Shown one piece after another: positions 58,156-64,000 of a stretch of 64,000 nt of DNA; position 1 is the stretch's first letter, and each line of letters begins with the position of its first letter. The notes below the pieces were generated by a model. It saw only the letters and a program-made list of their open reading frames with translations, searched no databases and was not told the DNA's origin. A program made the translations under genes and the position numbers. This DNA comes from Streptomyces fuscichromogenes. GTDB taxonomy: Bacteria; Actinomycetota; Actinomycetes; Streptomycetales; Streptomycetaceae. The DNA is taken from NCBI RefSeq assembly GCF_014645815.1, contig NZ_BMML01000023.1, positions 62,001 through 126,000 on the forward strand, read 5' to 3'.

Positions 58156-60759
58156 GTGACTGCGCGAAGCGATTCGGTTACGGAACTCCTGCCGATGGTG
58201 TTCGCCGCCCCCGGCGAGGCCCTGGCGCGGGCGGAGCGCGTCCTGCGGTCCGATCCGTCACCGCTGGAGGCGTCCGTCGCGCACCAGGTCATCGGCATCT
58301 GGCAGCGCGACTTCGGGGACCTCGGGGTCGCCCTGGACCATCTGCGGCAGGCCAGGGACCGGGCGGCCCGCGCGGACTCGGCGGAGCGGGAGGCGGACGT
58401 CCTGGGCACCCTCGGGGTCGCGTTGGTGCACGCGGGGCGCACCCGGCAGGGCCTGGCCGCGTTCGAGCGCGGGGTGGCCCGGGGCAACGGGCACACCCGG
58501 GCCCGGGTGCTGTACCGGCGGGCGTACGTCTGGTGGGTGCTGGGCCGGCACAAGGAGGCCCTGGAGGACCTGCGGCGCGCGATACCGGTGCTGCGGCAGG
58601 CCGGTGACGTCATCTGGACCGCGCGGGCGCTGAGCGTGCGGGCCACCGTGCATCTGGCGATGGGCGCGGTGGACCGGGCGGACGCGGACTTCACGGCGGC
58701 GGAGCTGCTGTGGGAGACCACGGGCCAGGAGCACGACAAGGCGGTCGCGGTGGAGAACCGGGGTCTGGCCGCGTACCGGTCCGGCGACATCCCGGCGGCG
58801 CTGCGGCTGCTGGCCGCGGCCAAGGAGCGCTACGACGAGCTGGGCACGCCGCCGTTCATGCTGTACATCGCGCGCTGCGACGTGCTGATGGCCGCCGGTC
58901 TCGCCCCGGAGGCGCTGGCCGAGGCGGACACGGCGATCGCGACCCTGGACCGGATCGGCGGGCAGTCCACCCGCAAGGCCGAACTGCTGCTGACCGCCGC
59001 CCGTTGCGCGTTGTCGACCGGGGACGCGCAGACCGCGGTCGCCCGCGCCGCCGTGGCCGTACGGCTGTTCTCGGGGCAGCGGCGGAGCTGGTGGGAGACG
59101 CATGCGCGGCTGGTGCTGATCGAGGCGCGGGTGGCGGGCGGGGCCGCGTCGGGGCGGCTGGTGCAGGACGCGGCGGCGGTCGCCGACCAACTGGCCTCCT
59201 TCGGCGCGCCTGCCGCGTCGGAGGCCTCGCTGCTCGCCGGGCGGATCGCGCTGGCGCTGGGCTGGACGGCGGACGCGGAACGGCATCTCGGGGTGGCCGC
59301 GCGCGGCAGGCACGTCGGTCCGCCGCTGGCCCGGATGACGGGCTGGGCGGCACAGGCGCTGCGGGCTCGGGCGGCCGGTTCGGGCCGGGGTGTCCTGGAG
59401 GCGTGCCGGCGCGGCCTCGACGTCCTGGACGACCACCGGATGACGCTGGGCGCCTCGGAGCTGCGGGCCCGGGCCACCGCGCAGGGCGCCGAACTCGCCG
59501 CGCTGGCCCAGCAGGCGAGCCTCGCGCACGGCGGCCCGCGCCGGCTGCTGGAGTGGAGCGAGCGGCTGCGGGCCACGGTCCTGGCCGCTCCTCCGACCCG
59601 GCCGCCCGCGGACCCGGCGCTGCTCGCCTCGCTCACCGCGTTCCGGGAGATCGCCTCGCGCGCGGAGGAGGCGCGCCGGGAGGGCCGTCCGGTGCCCGCC
59701 CTGGAGCGTGAACAGCGGCGCCTGGAACGGGAGATCCGCGCCCGCACCCACCACACCCGGGGTGCGGCCCCCGGTGGCGGCGACCGCTTCGACCCGGCCC
59801 GGCTGCTGGACCGGCTCGGCGACGCCCGGCTGGTCGAACTCACGGTCCTGGACGGCCGGGTGCACATCCTGCTGTGCGGACAGGGCCGGGTACGGCGGTT
59901 CGCGGGCGGCGCGCTGGCGGAGGCCGTCGCCGAGGCGGAGCACGTCCAGGCGGGACTGCGCCGGCTCGCGCACCCGGGGGCGGAGGCGCGGCTGCCGGTG
60001 GTGGAGGCGGCCGGGAAGCGGCTGGAGGAGCTGCTGCTGGGCGCGGCGGCGAGCCGGCTCGGCTCCGGTCCGGTGGTGATCGTCCCGCCGGGCACGCTGC
60101 ACCGGGTGCCCTGGGCCCTGCTTCCGTCCCTCCGGGAGCGGGTGCTCAGCGTGTCGCCGTCGGCGGGGAGCTGGCTGCGGGCCCGGGAGACCGAGCCGCC
60201 GCCGGGCGGCCGTCATGTGCTGGTCCGGGGACCGGGGCTGGCGACCGGGGGTGCGGAGGTGCCCGAGGTGGCGGGCCAGTACGCGACGGCGCGGATCCTG
60301 GAGCACGAGGGCGCGCAAGTGCCCCGCGTACTGGAGGAGTTGGACGGATCCGCACTGGCCCACATCGCCGCGCACGGTACGTTCCGGGCGGACAGTCCGC
60401 TCTTCTCCTCGTTGCGGATGACCGACGGCCCGCTGATCGTGCACGACTTCGAGCGCCTCGCCCGCAGCCCCTACCGGATCATCCTCTCCAGCTGCGACAC
60501 GGCCCGCCTCGCCTCGGTGGGCGCCGATGAACTCCTCGGCCTGGTCACGGCGTTGCTGCCACTGGGCACGGCCGGGGTGGTGGCGAGCAGTGCGCCGGTC
60601 AACGACGCGGCCGTGGTCCCGCTGATGCTGGCCCTGCACAAGGGCCTGGGCGCCGGACTGTCGCTGGCGGAGTCCCTGCGCGACGCCCGCGCCGCCCTCC
60701 CCGGCGACGCCCTCCACCAGGCGACGGGCTGGGCGTTCGCGGCGTTCGGAGCGGCCTGA
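58156..60759 (+). CDS. TPR-CHAT caspase-like protease
   Basis: 867 residues from the GTG at 58156 (an in-frame ATG at 58126 lacks a ribosome-binding site). The N-terminal ~450 residues are TPR-type helical repeats (AEREADVLGTLGVALVHAGR, ARVLYRRAYVWWVLGRHKEA, AVAVENRGLAAYRSGDIPAA). The C-terminal ~300 residues form a CHAT domain: VVIVPPGTLHRVPWALLPSL, catalytic His740 in IAAHGTF, and catalytic Cys780 in ILSSCDTARL followed by VGADELLGLV. Both dyad residues are intact. CHAT proteases act after recognition by partner domains, here presumably the TPRs. Divergent from S8 protease, sigma factor and small partner genes. Confidence 0.9.
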   Translation: MTARSDSVTELLPMVFAAPGEALARAERVLRSDPSPLEASVAHQVIGIWQRDFGDLGVALDHLRQARDRAARADSAEREADVLGTLGVALVHAGRTRQGLAAFERGVARGNGHTRARVLYRRAYVWWVLGRHKEALEDLRRAIPVLRQAGDVIWTARALSVRATVHLAMGAVDRADADFTAAELLWETTGQEHDKAVAVENRGLAAYRSGDIPAALRLLAAAKERYDELGTPPFMLYIARCDVLMAAGLAPEALAEADTAIATLDRIGGQSTRKAELLLTAARCALSTGDAQTAVARAAVAVRLFSGQRRSWWETHARLVLIEARVAGGAASGRLVQDAAAVADQLASFGAPAASEASLLAGRIALALGWTADAERHLGVAARGRHVGPPLARMTGWAAQALRARAAGSGRGVLEACRRGLDVLDDHRMTLGASELRARATAQGAELAALAQQASLAHGGPRRLLEWSERLRATVLAAPPTRPPADPALLASLTAFREIASRAEEARREGRPVPALEREQRRLEREIRARTHHTRGAAPGGGDRFDPARLLDRLGDARLVELTVLDGRVHILLCGQGRVRRFAGGALAEAVAEAEHVQAGLRRLAHPGAEARLPVVEAAGKRLEELLLGAAASRLGSGPVVIVPPGTLHRVPWALLPSLRERVLSVSPSAGSWLRARETEPPPGGRHVLVRGPGLATGGAEVPEVAGQYATARILEHEGAQVPRVLEELDGSALAHIAAHGTFRADSPLFSSLRMTDGPLIVHDFERLARSPYRIILSSCDTARLASVGADELLGLVTALLPLGTAGVVASSAPVNDAAVVPLMLALHKGLGAGLSLAESLRDARAALPGDALHQATGWAFAAFGAA

Positions 60760-60762
60760 GCA

Positions 60763-60813
60763 CCCCGAAGGGGCGCGGGGAACTGCGCGACCAGCCACGA
60801 CGGCGCGGCACTC
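60763..60813. repeat. Dispersed Streptomyces intergenic repeat, copy 2
   Basis: Contains ccccgaaggggcgcggggaa then ctgcgcgaccagccacgacgg, between the convergent CHAT and LuxR genes. The hairpin ccccgaagggg may double as a terminator. Confidence 0.75.
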
Positions 60814-60849
60814 GGCACATGACGTATCACGGCGCTTGCAGCGGAGCGC

Positions 60850-62586
60850 TCACGCCGTCTGCCGGTCCGGCTGTTCCGTCAGCCAGGGCAGGGCCGCCCG
60901 GTCGCTCGCGCCGAGGCGGGTGTACGCGCTGTAGAGGTGGTTGCCCACCGTCCGCACGGACAGGGTCAGTTGCTCGGCGATCTGCCGGTTGCTGAGGCCG
61001 GTGGCGGCGAGGGTGACGATCTGGCGCTGGCGGGCGGTGAGTTCACCGAGGACCAGGCCGGACAGGGCCGGGGTGCGGGCGCCCTGGCAGCGGCGGGCGA
61101 GGGCGACCGCGCGGGTGCGGGACATCCGCGCGGCGCGCGGGTCGCGGTGGGCGCGGACGGCCTGGGCATGGGCCTCCGCCGCGAACAGCAGCAGACCGCG
61201 CTCCGCGAGTGCCTCGGCCGCCCGGTCGAGGGCCGGCCCGTCGCCGCGGGCGAGGGCCCGCGCGTGCCGGGCGAGCACGCCGTCCAGCCGCCCCGCGGCC
61301 CCCACCGCCGCTTCGGGCTCCCCCAGCCGTACGGTGCCGTAGTGCGCGAGACCCCCGTCCCCGCGCACTACGGCACCTTCCCCCGAGTCGGCGGCGGCCA
61401 GGGCGAGTTCGGTACCGCAGGAGACGTCGCCCGGCGTCGTCCGCAGTCCCTCCCTCGCCCATGCCGCCGCCTCTCGCAGCTCCCCCCGAAGCCGCGAGTA
61501 CCGGGCACGCACGGCCGCGTACCCGGCTGGTACGGGCAGGTCTCCCGACGCCAGCCACTCCCCCACCGGGGCCGGCACCTCCCGTACGTCCAACTGCTCG
61601 ATGAGCTGTTCCAGTTGCTTCTGCTCGTCCTTCAGCGCGGGCTCGCACCGGTCGGCGGTGCGGGCCAGCCGCCGGGCCCGCAGCCGCCCTGCCGAGGCCC
61701 GCAGCGCGGGGCCGTGCAGGGGGTGGACGAGGCGGACCGCTCCTCGCTCGTCGACGTGGATCAGGTTGTCGGCCTCCAGCCGTTCGAGTACGGCCAGGTC
61801 CAGGCCGTCGTCCAGGTGGAGCGGCAACGGCTCGGCGAGGGCGAGGCGTTCGAGGGTGTCGCGCTCTTCGGGGCCCCGCCCGTCCCGCAGCGGTGCGATG
61901 CGGTCCCGTACGGTCGGGGTGAGCGGCAGCGGGCCGCGCCAGGCCCGTTCAGCGGTGCCCGGGACCCGGGTCAGCGCGCCGGACTCGCGCAGCGCGCCGA
62001 GCAGGTCGCGCAGCAGTCGCAGATCACCCCGGCACACCTGGTGCAGCCGGCGCACGGTGAGCGGTTCCAGGCCGTCGCCGGCCAGCAGTCGGGCCGTCTC
62101 GTCGTACGGCAGCGGTTCCAGGGCGAGGTGGGTGAGGAGTTCCCCGGTCCACAGCCGGGAGACCGCTCCGGGGACGGCTGCCGGGTCGGCGGCGGCCACC
62201 ACGAGGCGCGGGCGGCCGTGCACGGCGAGCTGGTGGACGAGGGCGGCCGAGGCCTCGTCGAGATGGTGGGCGTCGTCGACGACCAGGAGCCGCACCCCCG
62301 ACAGGTGCCGGACCGCGCCGGGCAGCGAGGCCCGGTCGGAGAGCAGGTGCGCGAACGCCGCGAACGGAAGGGCGCTGGTCTCGGGGGTGCCGGTCACCCG
62401 GACGCAGTCGGTGCCCCGGACGGCCTCGGTGATCAGCCGGGTCTTTCCGATGCCGGCCGGGCCGGTCACGACGACACCCTGCCGGCCGGCCACCGACGAC
62501 CGCCTGACCAGCTCCAGTTCGTCCGCCCGGCCGGTGAACGGCCAGGGCAGTTCGAGGGTTCGCGCGTCCCGTTCGTAAGTCGTCAC
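60850..62586 (-). CDS. LuxR-family regulator with N-terminal ATPase domain (LAL-like)
   Basis: 578 residues. N-terminal AAA/STAND-type ATPase: Walker A TGPAGIGKTRLI, Walker B RLLVVDDAHHLDEASAAL. A middle helical region is followed by a C-terminal LuxR helix-turn-helix (LTARQRQIVTLAATGLSNRQIAEQLTLSVRTVGNHLYSAYTRLG). It is shorter than classical ~900-residue LAL activators. Divergent from the metzincin gene and convergent with CHAT. It may activate the metzincin gene; inferred from position only. Confidence 0.9.
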   Translation of the reverse strand: MTTYERDARTLELPWPFTGRADELELVRRSSVAGRQGVVVTGPAGIGKTRLITEAVRGTDCVRVTGTPETSALPFAAFAHLLSDRASLPGAVRHLSGVRLLVVDDAHHLDEASAALVHQLAVHGRPRLVVAAADPAAVPGAVSRLWTGELLTHLALEPLPYDETARLLAGDGLEPLTVRRLHQVCRGDLRLLRDLLGALRESGALTRVPGTAERAWRGPLPLTPTVRDRIAPLRDGRGPEERDTLERLALAEPLPLHLDDGLDLAVLERLEADNLIHVDERGAVRLVHPLHGPALRASAGRLRARRLARTADRCEPALKDEQKQLEQLIEQLDVREVPAPVGEWLASGDLPVPAGYAAVRARYSRLRGELREAAAWAREGLRTTPGDVSCGTELALAAADSGEGAVVRGDGGLAHYGTVRLGEPEAAVGAAGRLDGVLARHARALARGDGPALDRAAEALAERGLLLFAAEAHAQAVRAHRDPRAARMSRTRAVALARRCQGARTPALSGLVLGELTARQRQIVTLAATGLSNRQIAEQLTLSVRTVGNHLYSAYTRLGASDRAALPWLTEQPDRQTA

Positions 62587-62680
62587 GTGAGTATGAGTCG
62601 CGTTACTCAGCTCTGATACAGGGGGACTTGAGTAGCTTCCGACTCAGGTGCCCGGCCGGGTCGAACGGCAGTCTGGGCGC

Positions 62681-63760
62681 ATGACCCGACGCTACTGCTC
62701 GCTTCCGCGGCAGTCGGCCCCGGAGTTCGCACCGGGACTGGCCGCCGAGCGGCTCGGCGCGCTCGTCGGCGGGCGGCGGATGTGGGTCAACGGCACGACC
62801 TTGCACTACTACTTCTTCGACGCCGACACCGACGCCTCGGTGATCCCGGTCCCGGGGACCGCGGAGACCCGCCGGGTGCCGTGGGCCGGTGCCAAGGAGC
62901 AGCGGGACGTGGTGCGCGAGTGCTTCCGGGAGTGGCAGGACCTGGGCATCGGGGTGGTGTTCGCCGAGGTCCCCGACCGGTGCGAGGCGGAGCTGCGGAT
63001 CGGCTTCCAGCAGGGAGACGGATCCTGGTCGGCGGTGGGCCGGGACGCGCTCTCGGTCGGCCTGGGCGAGCGCACGATGAACCTGGGCTGGGACCTGACG
63101 GAACCCGACGGGCGCTGGACGGCCCTGCACGAGATCGGGCACGCGCTCGGCATGCGGCACGAGCACCAGAGCCCGTTCGCGGGCGTCCACTGGGACGACG
63201 AGGCGGTCTACGCCGACCTCGCCGGACCGCCGAACCACTGGAGCCGGGACCGCACGGACCTCAACATCCTGCGCAGGCTGGACCCGTCGGAGGCCAACGG
63301 TGCGGTGTGGGACCCGCGGTCCGTGATGCAGTACCCCTTCGGTCCGGGGCTGATCCTGGAGCCGGAGCACTATCACAACGGTCTTCACCCGCCGGGGTCG
63401 CTGTCCCCGGCCGACAAGGAGTTCGTGCTCCGCTGGTATCCGCCGGCCGGGCCGCCGGCGGCGCTGGTGCCGTTCCGCTCGGCGCCGCTCGGTCTGGGCC
63501 CCGGCGAGCAGGCCGACTTCGCCGTGGAGCCGCCGGAGACCCGCGTCTACAACGTGGGCACCTTCGGGGAGAGCGACTCCGTCGTCGTGGTCTTCGAGGA
63601 GCGTGACGGGGAACCGCGCTACCTCGCCGGCCACGACGACGGAGGCACCCCGCACAACACCGGGATCAGGGTCCGGCTCGTCAAGGGCCGCCGCTACTTC
63701 GTCCGCGTCCGTCTCCACTCGGCATGGGGATCCGGGGAGACAGCGGTCATGTGCTGGTGA
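62681..63760 (+). CDS. Astacin/M12-like zinc metalloprotease (metzincin)
   Basis: 359 residues from the ATG at 62681 (a GTG at 62648 is possible). No signal peptide, so cytoplasmic unless exported otherwise. The metzincin zinc motif HEIGHALGMRHEH starts at His150, and the Met-turn is SVMQYPF about 60 residues later. The N-terminal RRMWVNGTTLHYYF and ECFREWQDLGIGVVFAEV strands match the astacin fold. A C-terminal beta-rich domain (~265-359, ADFAVEPPETRVYNVGTFG, RRYFVRVRLHSAWG) probably binds substrate. Divergent from the LuxR-type regulator. Confidence 0.85.
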   Translation: MTRRYCSLPRQSAPEFAPGLAAERLGALVGGRRMWVNGTTLHYYFFDADTDASVIPVPGTAETRRVPWAGAKEQRDVVRECFREWQDLGIGVVFAEVPDRCEAELRIGFQQGDGSWSAVGRDALSVGLGERTMNLGWDLTEPDGRWTALHEIGHALGMRHEHQSPFAGVHWDDEAVYADLAGPPNHWSRDRTDLNILRRLDPSEANGAVWDPRSVMQYPFGPGLILEPEHYHNGLHPPGSLSPADKEFVLRWYPPAGPPAALVPFRSAPLGLGPGEQADFAVEPPETRVYNVGTFGESDSVVVVFEERDGEPRYLAGHDDGGTPHNTGIRVRLVKGRRYFVRVRLHSAWGSGETAVMCW

Positions 63761-64000
63761 CAGCACGGCCGCGACGCGGAGGTCGGACGACCACTGTCCG
63801 GCACCGGGGGAAGAGGTCGTGGCACGTAGCCTTCGGGGGAGGGATACGTGCCACGACCACGCCGGAGACGCCGGAACACCTGCCCGGGGGCGCGGGGAAC
63901 CGCGCGACCGGCCACGACGCACCCGCACCCGGCGGCGGGCCGTTCCGGTGGCTCGCGAACCGGACGTCTCACTTGCCGGTCAACGGCGTCCCACATTGCG
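63761..64000. other. Intergenic sequence to window end, with repeat copy 3
   Basis: No gene is evident. It contains cccgggggcgcggggaac and cgcgcgaccggccacgacgc at about 63885-63919, a third copy of the dispersed intergenic repeat, and the dyad-rich tacgtgccacgac / tcgtggcacgta (63847-63859 and 63818-63829), which could form a terminator. Confidence 0.55.

Overview
The window is high-GC actinomycete DNA with strong third-position G/C bias, many GTG starts, ATGA/GTGA stop-start overlaps and the dispersed 'ggggcgcgggga..gcgcgacc.gccacgacg' intergenic element. All of this points to a Streptomyces chromosome. No rRNA, tRNA or CRISPR array was seen.

Region 1 (1-18.9 kb) is the right part of a hybrid NRPS/PKS biosynthetic cluster that runs in from the left edge. 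It holds a 5'-truncated NRPS (C-A-T-E-like-C-T-C-A(Ser)-T), a second NRPS (C-like-A-T), a PKS (KS-AT-like-ACP), an MFS_3 exporter and a B12-binding-domain radical SAM enzyme. Several domains have lost catalytic residues: the E-like domain, the C domain of the second NRPS and the PKS AT. One C-T unit has no A domain. Two A domains share near-identical blocks on both sides of their specificity-determining segment. The product was not identified.

Region 2 (18.9-26.6 kb) holds regulatory and envelope genes. There is a three-gene overlapping unit led by an ATP-binding (HATPase) regulator, and an ECF sigma/anti-sigma pair divergent from a cupredoxin lipoprotein-phosphoesterase-membrane protein operon. 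A MarR regulator follows, translationally coupled to a DHA2-type MFS exporter.

Region 3 (26.6-37.3 kb) begins with a secreted chitinase (GH18 with ricin lectin repeats) and a secreted ricin/beta-helix protein in one operon behind a chitinase-type operator. It continues with an ABC exporter, a flippase-like membrane protein, a crotonase, an FGGY kinase with a truncated FAD-oxidoreductase remnant, and an MscS channel. A decayed integrase-type element lies at 37.3-37.95 kb.

Region 4 (37.95-45.6 kb) is an eight-gene operon: a polar amino-acid type ABC importer, KDG kinase, RidA, a D-serine/D-threonine-type PLP dehydratase and KDPG aldolase, with a divergent IclR regulator. The gene set fits catabolism of an amino sugar acid such as D-glucosaminate to pyruvate and glyceraldehyde-3-phosphate.

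Region 5 (45.8-55.3 kb) is mostly primary metabolism: a secreted M1 aminopeptidase, monomeric isocitrate dehydrogenase, a small sulfur-type leader peptide ahead of metY-metX (metX apparently starting at CTG), a DUF5713-like protein, an N-formylglutamate amidohydrolase family protein and a CYP158-like P450.

Region 6 (55.4-64 kb) may be a protease-sigma signalling locus. A cytoplasmic subtilisin, an ECF-like sigma factor and a small overlapping partner form one operon, divergent from a TPR-CHAT (caspase-like) protease with an intact His/Cys dyad. Next to it are a LuxR-type ATPase regulator and a metzincin protease. The sigma + small protein + TPR-CHAT combination recalls the protease-released sigma factor of type III-E CRISPR systems, but there is no CRISPR here. 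This locus and the amino sugar acid operon are the best candidates for undescribed systems.
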